A stretch of DNA of 56,462 nucleotides. Origin: Armatimonadota bacterium (lineage in GTDB: Bacteria; Armatimonadota; UBA5829). Position numbers and translations under genes: made by a program. The stretch is taken from the NCBI GenBank assembly GCA_026392045.1, contig JAPLCU010000030.1, positions 1 through 56,462 of the forward strand, written 5' to 3'. Below the pieces are notes generated by a model. The model did not search any database and was not told the DNA's origin. It saw nothing but the letters and a program-made list of their open reading frames with translations. Positions 33,230-41,608 of the stretch are shown here, one piece after another; the stretch's first letter is position 1, and each line of letters opens with the position of its first letter.

Positions 33230-34156
33230 CTAAGACACCGCTCCGCGCGTTACCTTCATAAAGACGTCTTCCAAGTCTACTTGAGCCTCGCTGAATGAAG
33301 TTACCTTGAAACCGTTTTTGGACAACTGCTCAAGAATGGAATAATGCTCGCCAGGTTCGCCGATGTAAGTGGCTGCGATTGTGCCGTCTTCGATTTTGGT
33401 ATCGGATATGGTATCCATGCCGTTAAGCAACGCAAGCGCCTCCTCCTGGCGATCCAGCAGAGTGATATGAAGCACATTTCCGCCGCGGCATTGCTCGATG
33501 ATAGCGTCCACATCTCCGCTCACGACAAGCTTGCCCTGTTCGATAATCGCGATTTTGTTGCAGAAATCGGCGAGTTCCGGCAGGATATGAGACGATATCA
33601 GAATCGTTTTGCCCATGTTTCGCAGCTCTTTAAGAAGCTCTTTGATCTCGATTCGAGCGCGCGGGTCCAGGCCTGATGCAGGCTCGTCGAGAAGTAATAG
33701 CTTAGGGTCATGTAAGAGCGTTTTTGCCAAGCATAACCTCTGCTGCATGCCTCGCGAAAGCTCGGATACGAATGAATCTTTTTTTATTGTGAGATCGGTG
33801 AGTTCCAGGACATCGTCAATTGACCCGGCGCGTTTTGGTTTTGGTAGTTTATATGCCGCCGCGAAGAAGTCCAAATACTCCCACACTTTGATATCGTCAT
33901 ATAGCCCGAAGAAATCAGGCATGTAGCCTATCAATGGCCTCACAGCTTCAGGGTCTGCAACAACATCGATGCCGTCAACAAACACCTTGCCCGAAGTTGG
34001 CTTTAGCAGAGTCGCGACCATTCGGATGGTGGTGGTCTTGCCAGCGCCATTCGGCCCGATAAAACCCATTATGTCGCCGGTTTCTATGTTGAGGTTTAGA
34101 TCATTGACCGCCGTGAGTTTGCCGTATTGCTTTACAAGGTTCTCAATTCTTACCAT
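33230..34156 (-). CDS. ABC transporter ATP-binding protein (GldA/CcmA-like)
   Basis: The product is 308 residues, ATG 34156 with AGGAGA 8 bases upstream. Walker A is GPNGAGKTT (34-42). The signature LSRGMQQRL and Walker B LLLLDEPASGLDPRAR are followed by the H-loop (ISSHILPEL). A C-terminal domain of about 90 residues (LHITLLDRQEEAL...) is typical of ABC-2 drug/gliding-type ATPases such as GldA. It energises the three permeases that follow. Confidence 0.95.
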   Translation of the reverse strand: MVRIENLVKQYGKLTAVNDLNLNIETGDIMGFIGPNGAGKTTTIRMVATLLKPTSGKVFVDGIDVVADPEAVRPLIGYMPDFFGLYDDIKVWEYLDFFAAAYKLPKPKRAGSIDDVLELTDLTIKKDSFVSELSRGMQQRLCLAKTLLHDPKLLLLDEPASGLDPRARIEIKELLKELRNMGKTILISSHILPELADFCNKIAIIEQGKLVVSGDVDAIIEQCRGGNVLHITLLDRQEEALALLNGMDTISDTKIEDGTIAATYIGEPGEHYSILEQLSKNGFKVTSFSEAQVDLEDVFMKVTRGAVS

Positions 34157-34178
34157 TTAGATTGTCTCCTATTAGCCT

Positions 34179-36551
34179 CTAAAGGCTCGTGCCCTGGGCG
34201 GATAGCCTTAGTCTTATGCTGCGATAGTCTGTCGACGTGTTGACTGCCTTTAGCCGAACTTCATTGTTTGCGCCGACATATTTTGCCGCATTAGAAATGG
34301 TTATGCCAGCGCCCATTATGAATGGTTCCCACTTACTGGAAGTGTAATTATAGAATGAATAGCTGAAATTGGGGGCATTTGAGGTTTCCTTGATATGAAG
34401 AGAAGTGATCTTCCCGCCAGTGGGCACAGGCAAACGGAACATGCACGTCACCTTGGCCTTTGGGCTTATGCTGTCTATAACAAGCGAACCGGCTTGCTTT
34501 GACATATTTTGATTATAATACTGACCATTGTCCATTTCGATAATCTGACCGCTGATAGATTGCTCCGATAGCTTGAAAGACCCGGCGACGGCATAATCAA
34601 GGCGAAAAATATAACGCACCGCTCTTGAAGCTTTCAGGGTATTATTCGGCAGATCAATAATCTTAGCATCTTTGGCCGGAACCCCGATCAAAACCGGGCC
34701 AGCGCTAACAATCTTTCCTGAGAGATACCCATCAAGTTTCTGATCAAGCTCGCTGGAACCAAAAGCCGCGCGGCCGTTAGTTGAGATATTCATGTCAACT
34801 TTCACGCTATCGCCAGGGTTCAGCGCGCCAAAATCTTGCTGCGAATTATTGTAAGAAAGCACGCAGCTCTTAAACGGAATGTTAGTGTCATTCCTGATTT
34901 CACCAGTGAGCTTGTTAGATGATAGCATCAGCCTGCTGTTGATCGCTCCGCCCAAATCAGCTCCGCCAACAGCCTCGAATGTCTTGCTGGACCACATAGC
35001 CATGCCAACATCAGGAATAGTCGATTTTTCACCCAAGTATGTAACCGGAGTAGACTCATTTTCTTCAGTGGCAACCACCTGTGATATTGCCGACGGGTCA
35101 TCGATCGAAACATCATAAGACCTTCTGGCAGGAGAGAAAAGCGTCGCGTTGGATACCATCCGCGCAAATCGAGCGCCCGAAGAGCCCTCTATAACAACCG
35201 CTTCCCTAAGCTGCAAATCGCCGCCTTTCATGGTGTAACCGATGGCGTAGGCTCCAAGAGTGAATGCAATTACAATCAGAGGAGTTGTAACCCATGCCAG
35301 CTCAAGCCGACGTTTTTTCTTAAGCAAGAAATAGTTCACCGGAACCAAAATTATAATGTATCCAAGCAAAAATAGTCCGATGGTGTTGAATGAGGGCATT
35401 TTCACCGATGGGTTCTGTGCAACCGTCTCCATCATTCCCATCGAGGCATACGGCGATGGTCCACCATAATATTTACTGTAGCGGTTTTGATCCGGTATGG
35501 TTCTAATGGAATCGACCATAGGCTGCGAAGTCGGCATCCTTAAGATATTCTTCCAAAACTCCGTCTGGCCGTTCCAATCTCTAAATGGCGAGGATTTGAT
35601 ATCAAACGCCATAAATATAACTCTTCCGGCGCCATAGGCGCGCTCAACAATCAACGGAACAGCGCCAGCCGAGGCAATCAATCTCCCGATACCCGGCTTT
35701 ACCGAACTGTTAGCAACGGCGCAAGCGCCAGCCGGAAATTGCGCATTGCCCATCGCCGCCATATCCGTTGAACCTGTGATATTCGCAGCTCCATTGATGG
35801 TTACCGGCAAAAGGTCTGTGTAGAAGGGATCAGTGAAGCGCTTACTATCAGGGCCGGTCGGAATTACCAGCGTTCCACCCGATGCAACCCACATTCCAAT
35901 TGCCTTTAGAGCATTCGGATTTGCAGATGTGGGTGTCAGCTCTGATAATACAATCAGATTGGCTCCCTCATAAGCAGCAGGCCGATCAGGTAAGATCTTG
36001 GAGTCAAGCGAACCGGCAAATAGCGCTGCCTCGCTGCGTCCTGACCCGGATGAATAAGACGACCCCGGAGGCGGCGCAGCCGGCGTAATTTTAATTGTTT
36101 CGCCCTGCAAGAATCCCAAGCGCGAAGAACGATTGCCCACCGTCACAATTACTCGATCCTCAGTAGACGCCATGTTCAAATTGACTTGCTTACGCGCCAG
36201 GATGCCTCTGCCTTGAGCGAGAGTTACTACGAACTCTCCGCCGTATCCCGTCAACCGCACATAAGAATGATACAGCTTCTGAGATTTCGCCGGCAGATTG
36301 ACCTCGGTGGTGCATACCGTCATTTGGTTCATATTGCCATTGGCGTCGGAAAGGATAATCTCTCCCTGCACATCCTCGGAACTCGAATTGGTGAGATGCA
36401 CAGCAATCGGAGTCCATACCGAGCTCTTCAAAACGCCGTTAAAGCCGACCGTCACTTCCATTGTGACCGCAAAACTTGAAGAACATGCAAATATCGAGGC
36501 AATCATAAACAGAGGGGTACATAGCGTTCGTAGCTGGATACATTTAGTCAT
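34179..36551 (-). CDS. Secreted/membrane GldG-like component with GATase-like domain
   Basis: First gene of the operon. The product is 790 residues, ATG 36551 with GAGGAG 5 bases upstream. The signal peptide runs to about residue 28 (ACSSSFA). An Ig-like domain follows (EVTVGFNGVLKSSVWTPIAV), then a GATase1-like fold (about 180-340: YEGANLIVLSELTPTS, GMWVASGGTLVIPTG, ERAYGAGRVIFMAFDIKSSPF). Two spans (about 387-409 and 418-440) are separated by KKKRRLE. The rest is a long exported beta-rich region. The same ABC ATPase + permease + GATase-like secreted partner trio occurs in GldA-GldF-GldG type systems; homology to GldG is inferred from layout, not alignment. Confidence 0.78.
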   Translation of the reverse strand: MTKCIQLRTLCTPLFMIASIFACSSSFAVTMEVTVGFNGVLKSSVWTPIAVHLTNSSSEDVQGEIILSDANGNMNQMTVCTTEVNLPAKSQKLYHSYVRLTGYGGEFVVTLAQGRGILARKQVNLNMASTEDRVIVTVGNRSSRLGFLQGETIKITPAAPPPGSSYSSGSGRSEAALFAGSLDSKILPDRPAAYEGANLIVLSELTPTSANPNALKAIGMWVASGGTLVIPTGPDSKRFTDPFYTDLLPVTINGAANITGSTDMAAMGNAQFPAGACAVANSSVKPGIGRLIASAGAVPLIVERAYGAGRVIFMAFDIKSSPFRDWNGQTEFWKNILRMPTSQPMVDSIRTIPDQNRYSKYYGGPSPYASMGMMETVAQNPSVKMPSFNTIGLFLLGYIIILVPVNYFLLKKKRRLELAWVTTPLIVIAFTLGAYAIGYTMKGGDLQLREAVVIEGSSGARFARMVSNATLFSPARRSYDVSIDDPSAISQVVATEENESTPVTYLGEKSTIPDVGMAMWSSKTFEAVGGADLGGAINSRLMLSSNKLTGEIRNDTNIPFKSCVLSYNNSQQDFGALNPGDSVKVDMNISTNGRAAFGSSELDQKLDGYLSGKIVSAGPVLIGVPAKDAKIIDLPNNTLKASRAVRYIFRLDYAVAGSFKLSEQSISGQIIEMDNGQYYNQNMSKQAGSLVIDSISPKAKVTCMFRLPVPTGGKITSLHIKETSNAPNFSYSFYNYTSSKWEPFIMGAGITISNAAKYVGANNEVRLKAVNTSTDYRSIRLRLSAQGTSL

Positions 36552-36587
36552 ATTCGCTCCTCGGCGCTATTGCGCATTAGATACTTA

Positions 36588-36593
36588 ATTATA
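36588..36593 (-). promoter_or_regulatory. -10 box (TATAAT) of the MoxR/vWA/ABC operon
   Basis: A perfect minus-strand TATAAT, 37 bases before ATG 36551, predicts a leader of about 30 bases. No convincing -35 hexamer; the best candidate is GGAACA-like at 18 bases. Confidence 0.5.
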
Positions 36594-36736
36594 CTTCAAA
36601 GTAAGCTCTCTTGTTCCGTAAACAGAAAAATAAGTAAGCTAACTGGTATTGCTTCTACACAAACTCAGCTTTATCCTTCTTTTTATAAGACGCCCTGGGT
36701 TATAGCTTTTGTGCAAATGTGCAATTCATTTTGGTA

Positions 36737-36812
36737 TTTCGGGATTTGAGGGTTGGAGAAAAATCTACCAAACTATAATTCAAGTGTTCAACCCAACCCG
36801 GAAATCCCGAAA
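36737..36812 (+). repeat. Palindromic intergenic element, family B (copy 3)
   Basis: Starts TTTCGGGATTTGAGGGTTGG and ends CCAACCCGGAAATCCCGAAA, centre CTATAATTCAAG. It lies in the 36594-37150 gap between two divergent genes. Confidence 0.75.
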
Positions 36813-36893
36813 GCGCCAGAGGCGCTATCTAGCAATTCTTCGTCCTATTTTATGATTAGCCATGTTAGTGGCGCTTTTCTCTTGGCAGTTACG

Positions 36894-37025
36894 CAGTTTT
36901 GTATCGGGATTTCCGTTCCGCTGACGCTCCACTCAAATCCCGATACACCATTTCCGTTCCGCTGACGCTCCACTCAAATCCCGATACACCAACACCAACG
37001 CTCCACTCAAATCCCGATACACCAA
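36894..37025 (+). repeat. Palindromic element, family C (copy 2), with its right half repeated in tandem
   Basis: TGTATCGGGATTTCC to AAATCCCGATACACC, followed by a second full-length right half (TTTCCGTTCCGCTGACGCTC...) and a third, shortened one (CAACGCTCCACTCAAATC...). The unit is about 41 bases. The rest of the 36594-37150 gap shows nothing recognisable except the promoter below. Confidence 0.75.
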
Positions 37026-37111
37026 ATCCCAATTTTCCCCTTTGGCAAAAGTCACTCTTAAGTTATGCCCGTGGAATACCGAAGATGGATATAGCAGCAT
37101 TTGTCTGCACC

Positions 37112-37117
37112 TATAAT
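37112..37117 (+). promoter_or_regulatory. -10 box (TATAAT) of the GGDEF/EAL gene
   Basis: TATAAT 34 bases before the TTG start. The -35 region is weak (ATATAG at 17 bases). Confidence 0.4.
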
Positions 37118-37150
37118 TATTAGCCATCCATTAGCTATCAGGAGAATACT

Positions 37151-40100
37151 TTGACACTTCGAGTAAGGCTTTATCTTCTTATAGGCTTTTTAATACTGGG
37201 TTCCGCCTTAGTGCTTTACCTCACGGCAAAGTACGTCTTGATGAGTGGGTTTTCCGAACTCGAGTCTGCATCCGTAAAGACGGAAGTCGGAAGGGCCGCA
37301 TCTGCAATCGAAGGCCAGGAGCTGGGGCTGCAGAGCACTACTCGCGATTACTCTCAATGGGATGATACATATCAATATGTAAAGGGCAGAGATTCATCTT
37401 TTGTAAAAAAGAATCTTGATCTATCGTATATATCTACTTTAGATGTAGATGCTGTAATCATCTCAGATTCTAACGGCAAAGTTATGTTTTCTGAATTGAG
37501 CGTAGTTGCTAAGCGCGAAAAAGCGCAGATTAAACAAATAAGCGACCTCGTTTCAAGTCAGAATTTACTATCTAAACAGCCAAATCCCATAAAATCCATC
37601 AAGGGAATTGTGAGTGTAGGAAAACATACATATATTGTTGCCTCGGCGCCAATATTGCATTCTGACGGCAGTGGGCCGGTCGCCGGAAGATTTGTGTTTT
37701 TGCGAGGATTGGATGCTGTGCGCCTCACAACGCTAAGCAAGCAAACCGCAGTCAAAATTAAACTTTATCCATTTAGCGAAACCTTTTCGTCGCCTCAACT
37801 CGCAAGTATTGCAAGTCAACTGAATAACAATACATCCATCGCAACAAAGTTTCCCAACGATTCCACCGCATGCGGATATACTCTACTCAGAGATACAACT
37901 GGAAAGCCCACAGCCCTCCTGCAGACATCAACCAATAGAAAAGTGCATTCTCAAGCGCTCCGCAGCAGTAAATATCTTATATTTCTGACAACCGTGTTCA
38001 TAGTAATCTTTGGCCTGTTGACTATTATGCTTTTGAACAAAGCCATATTCCGCAAGCTGAACACACTGAGCAATGAAATCAGCGCACTAAGTCAGGGCAG
38101 CGACCAGATGCGCATGACCTGCGAAGGCAACGACGAAATATCAGCCGTCGCACGAGTCATGAATGTAACCCTGGACCGTCTCCAAGAATCACAAAACAAG
38201 TTGCGCAACGAACACGCGAAACTTGCCATAACCCTCGCAAGTATCGGCGATGCTGTAATCGCGACCGATGATGAATGCATAGTTACGTTTATCAATAATA
38301 TTGCAGAGCAAATTACCGGTTTTAATAAAGCCGATGCTTTGGGTATGAGCGTTTTCGACATATTTAGCCTTACTGATGAGGACACCCTTGCGCCTGTCAT
38401 TCACCCCATAGCTAACGCAATAATAATGCGCTCCATCACATCACTGCCGGATGACATCGTGCTAATTCGCAATGATGGAATAGCGATTCCTATAGACGAC
38501 AGTGCGTCGCCAATTATTGATGGTGATGGCCAACTCATCGGGGCGATAATGGTATTCCGCGATGTAAGTGAGCGCCGCGCCGTGGATCACATAATGCGAG
38601 AAAATGAAGCCCGAATGCGTCTTCAAGTGTCTGCTATCAATGCGGCCGGAGATCATATCTTGATCTTAAACCCTCAAGGGTCTATAGTGTTTGCCAACAA
38701 GGCATTTGAACAAGACACCGGCCACTCTTTGAGCGAACTGGAAGGCAAAGGACCTGAGGCATTTATGTTTGATGATACCAAGCATAGCGCTTACAAGAAA
38801 ATGTGGGCGGAAGTGTCGCAGGGTAAGTATTGGAGAGGGGAACTGCTGCACAAACGCAAGACCGGCGAAGATTTTTTCTCCCAAATAACGTTTACACCCC
38901 TGTTAGATGAAGCTGGCAAAGTGGAGCATATTGTGGCGATTGGGCGCGATATAACTGATAGAAAGTCTTATGAAGAGATACTCGACCGTCAAGCCAGATA
39001 TGACCCGTTGACCGGTCTACCAAACAGGCTCATGTTCACTGAAACGCTATCTGCGATGATCAATAGCCATAAGAAGTCCGGCGCAAATCTAGGTCTCATA
39101 TTCTTGGATATGGATAGATTTAAGAACGTAAACGACACCCATGGCCATGATGCCGGTGACTTGCTTTTGATAGAAATAGGCAGAAGAATAAAAGACTGTC
39201 TGCGCAATTCGGATGTATTGTGCCGAATGGGCGGCGATGAGTTTACCGTCATTCTCAGACGGTTCAAATGCGTTGAAGATGTAAGGCTGGTGGCTGATCG
39301 CATTCTGAATGAAATCAGCAGGCCATTCATAATTCAAAACCAAGAGTTTAATATTGGCTCCAGTATTGGCGTAAGTATTTATCCGAGTGATGCGCAAGAC
39401 TTTAACGGCATCGTAAAAAATGCCGACACGGCCATGTATCGAGCAAAAGAACTAGGCAGAAACAATTGCCAATTCTACAACGCCGAAATGGATGCCGCAA
39501 CCATCCATAAACAGAAGACCGAGCAGGATTTACGGCAAGCTATCGCGCAAGGCGAACTAGAGATCTATTATCAACCACGCATTAATCCGCTAAGCTCTGC
39601 CAGACTGGGAGCCGAAGCGCTGCTGCGTTGGAATCATCCCGAACGCGGGTTAGTCCCCGCTTCAGCATTCATAATGTTAGCTGAGGAAAGTGGGCTTATT
39701 ATAGCGATCGGCGAATATGCGCTCAATTTGATCTGTGATCAGCAGAAAGAATGGCTCAATGCCGGCTATGAACCAATGCCTGTAGCCATTAACCTTTCAG
39801 AAAAACAAGTTTTCAGGACAGACTTTTTGGAGAAAATACTTGACCGAGTGCAGAAGAATGAGCTAAACCCATCGCTCATCAGCCTGGAACTTCCAGGCAA
39901 GGCATTCCTATATATAAGCGAGCCGGTTTTGTATATCATAGAACAAATGAGAGAGATAGGGGTGAAGCTGACTCTTGACGACTTCAGCAACGGCCCTATC
40001 TCTATGAATGACCTGAAAAACCTCCCAATAGATTCTCTAAAAATCGACAAACGGGTTCTGGAAGGCGCAATGGACAACGTCGGCGACGTGCGTGTCGCCG

Positions 40101-40288
40101 CCTCGGTTGCGTCCACCGCCCGTAACCTCGGACTGGAGCTCATAGCCGTAGGCGTAGAGAATGACCTTCATCTCAAACTGGCAAGTGACTTGTTGTGCGA
40201 TGTTGCCCAGGGCTATCTGATTGGACACCCGATGCCTGCTAAAGATTACGAAAAATCGCTTAGCAAACGTATAGACAAGGCTGCATAA
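37151..40288 (+). CDS. Membrane CHASE4-HAMP-PAS-PAS-GGDEF-EAL protein, probable diguanylate cyclase with degenerate EAL
   Basis: Starts with TTG 37151, served by AGGAG 6 bases upstream. The product is 1045 residues. One span lies at 7-27. A periplasmic CHASE4 domain follows (about 45-190, DYSQWDDTYQYV), then a second span near 277-298, HAMP, two PAS domains (about 358-475 and 488-610), GGDEF (about 612-775) and EAL (about 785-1035). The cyclase active site G694-GDE-F698 is intact, with an intact inhibitory RxxD (685-688). In the EAL domain E822-A-L is kept, as are D943-D944. However, the ExTE-type motif reads LELPGK (913-917), and the AEGVE motif reads AVGVE with Val1000 at the metal-binding Glu. 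I infer cyclic-di-GMP synthesis or sensing rather than hydrolysis. Confidence 0.93.
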   Translation: MTLRVRLYLLIGFLILGSALVLYLTAKYVLMSGFSELESASVKTEVGRAASAIEGQELGLQSTTRDYSQWDDTYQYVKGRDSSFVKKNLDLSYISTLDVDAVIISDSNGKVMFSELSVVAKREKAQIKQISDLVSSQNLLSKQPNPIKSIKGIVSVGKHTYIVASAPILHSDGSGPVAGRFVFLRGLDAVRLTTLSKQTAVKIKLYPFSETFSSPQLASIASQLNNNTSIATKFPNDSTACGYTLLRDTTGKPTALLQTSTNRKVHSQALRSSKYLIFLTTVFIVIFGLLTIMLLNKAIFRKLNTLSNEISALSQGSDQMRMTCEGNDEISAVARVMNVTLDRLQESQNKLRNEHAKLAITLASIGDAVIATDDECIVTFINNIAEQITGFNKADALGMSVFDIFSLTDEDTLAPVIHPIANAIIMRSITSLPDDIVLIRNDGIAIPIDDSASPIIDGDGQLIGAIMVFRDVSERRAVDHIMRENEARMRLQVSAINAAGDHILILNPQGSIVFANKAFEQDTGHSLSELEGKGPEAFMFDDTKHSAYKKMWAEVSQGKYWRGELLHKRKTGEDFFSQITFTPLLDEAGKVEHIVAIGRDITDRKSYEEILDRQARYDPLTGLPNRLMFTETLSAMINSHKKSGANLGLIFLDMDRFKNVNDTHGHDAGDLLLIEIGRRIKDCLRNSDVLCRMGGDEFTVILRRFKCVEDVRLVADRILNEISRPFIIQNQEFNIGSSIGVSIYPSDAQDFNGIVKNADTAMYRAKELGRNNCQFYNAEMDAATIHKQKTEQDLRQAIAQGELEIYYQPRINPLSSARLGAEALLRWNHPERGLVPASAFIMLAEESGLIIAIGEYALNLICDQQKEWLNAGYEPMPVAINLSEKQVFRTDFLEKILDRVQKNELNPSLISLELPGKAFLYISEPVLYIIEQMREIGVKLTLDDFSNGPISMNDLKNLPIDSLKIDKRVLEGAMDNVGDVRVAASVASTARNLGLELIAVGVENDLHLKLASDLLCDVAQGYLIGHPMPAKDYEKSLSKRIDKAA

Positions 40289-41608
40289 TTAGAACTCTGT
40301 AGCGCTTGAGAATCTAAACTTAGACACTTTGATCGCAGGAGCGCTAACCCCCTCCTCCATTACGACATCACGCCCAATCATCTCAACATTTGACAACGCC
40401 TCAAGCACACTCTGGGTAATTCTGAGATTTTTCACTGGCCCCACGATTTTGCCGTCCTCAATAAGAAACGTGCCATCCCTGGTCATTCCGGTCAGCGTCA
40501 CGGTCATGAGGTGGGCGAGGTTGGTGTAATGGAACCTCGTTACCAATACGCCGCGTTTGGTAGAGGCGATCATGTCCTCTACGCTTGCATCTCCCGCAGC
40601 CATAATAAGATTGGAGCCGCTGGCATGGCCGGTCGATTTTTTGCCTTCGCGGTGAGCCGTGTAAGAGCTCTGGAGAACAGCGCTGGCTACACCATCTTTG
40701 ATAATATCGACACGCTGCTTCGCCACGCCCTCGCGGTCATACGGGGAAATGAGGGTGCGAGGGTCTAGAGCGTCATCCCATATATTAATCTTTTCACTCA
40801 CGATCTTTTGACCAAGTTTGCCGCTCATAAAGCTTCGGTTTTCTTGATAAGGCAAAGCATGAACCCCCGCCCATCCTAATGCGCCGACCATGGTAGCCAC
40901 CGCGTAAGGCATAAGAATTGTTTCATATTCCCCAGGCTCGAGATCGACCGGGTTTCGGCTGTTATACGCACGCTCGGCGGCTTCCTTGCCCACGGCTCGC
41001 GGGTCTATATCGCGCACATCACTTCTAGTGCGAGACGCATAACCGAAGCCGCCATCCGGGCCTGTCACGACTGTGGTCAAGCTGGCGGCGGTACCCTTGA
41101 AGTATGTGTTCACGCCCAGACTGTTAAATACCGCGCGTTCATAGGTTCGCAGGAACAGCGATCCAGCGGCCGTGGCATCGACCTTGTCGGATTCCTCAAC
41201 TAACGCCTTTACGGCTTGGGCGCGTTCCTCTGGAGCGCTTTCGGCAGTTGCCTGGGAGAATGCTTCGGCAAATCTCGGCTGTTCGGTAGGCTCCGGCAGT
41301 GAGACGAAATCAGGGTTCGGATCCTGCAAGCGAGCCATTTCCACAACTCTATCAACCAGCGCGCGAATACCTTCTTCGCTCAGAATATTAGTGCTCGCAG
41401 AAGCAACTTTCTTGCCAAATACGGCCCGCACATGCATTTCCACGTTTTCAGAACCCATATTCTGGTGAATGGTGGAGTTTGCGAACCGTGTGAGCGCCCA
41501 GTATCCGCCTTGAATGCCAACTTCCGTCTGCTCGGCGCATGAATGCCCCAGCGCCACTTGAGCCAACGCTTTTAATGACTCTTCGCCCATCAATCGATAG
41601 TTGCTCAT
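40289..41608 (-). CDS. tldE: TldE/PmbA-family metalloprotease subunit
   Basis: The product is 439 residues, ATG 41608 overlapping the TldD stop (ATGA), so translation is coupled. TldE partners TldD in a heteromeric, channel-like zinc protease that degrades unfolded peptides and matures some modified peptides. The protein has the U62 family layout: NPVDLEPGEYETILMP, then ALDPRTLISPYDREGVAKQ, HREGKKSTGHASGSNL, then a glycine-rich TGMTRDGTFLIEDGKIVGPVKNLR. It lacks the HExxxH motif, as expected of the TldE subunit. Its stop abuts that of the convergent GGDEF/EAL gene with no space for a terminator. Confidence 0.93.
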   Translation of the reverse strand: MSNYRLMGEESLKALAQVALGHSCAEQTEVGIQGGYWALTRFANSTIHQNMGSENVEMHVRAVFGKKVASASTNILSEEGIRALVDRVVEMARLQDPNPDFVSLPEPTEQPRFAEAFSQATAESAPEERAQAVKALVEESDKVDATAAGSLFLRTYERAVFNSLGVNTYFKGTAASLTTVVTGPDGGFGYASRTRSDVRDIDPRAVGKEAAERAYNSRNPVDLEPGEYETILMPYAVATMVGALGWAGVHALPYQENRSFMSGKLGQKIVSEKINIWDDALDPRTLISPYDREGVAKQRVDIIKDGVASAVLQSSYTAHREGKKSTGHASGSNLIMAAGDASVEDMIASTKRGVLVTRFHYTNLAHLMTVTLTGMTRDGTFLIEDGKIVGPVKNLRITQSVLEALSNVEMIGRDVVMEEGVSAPAIKVSKFRFSSATEF

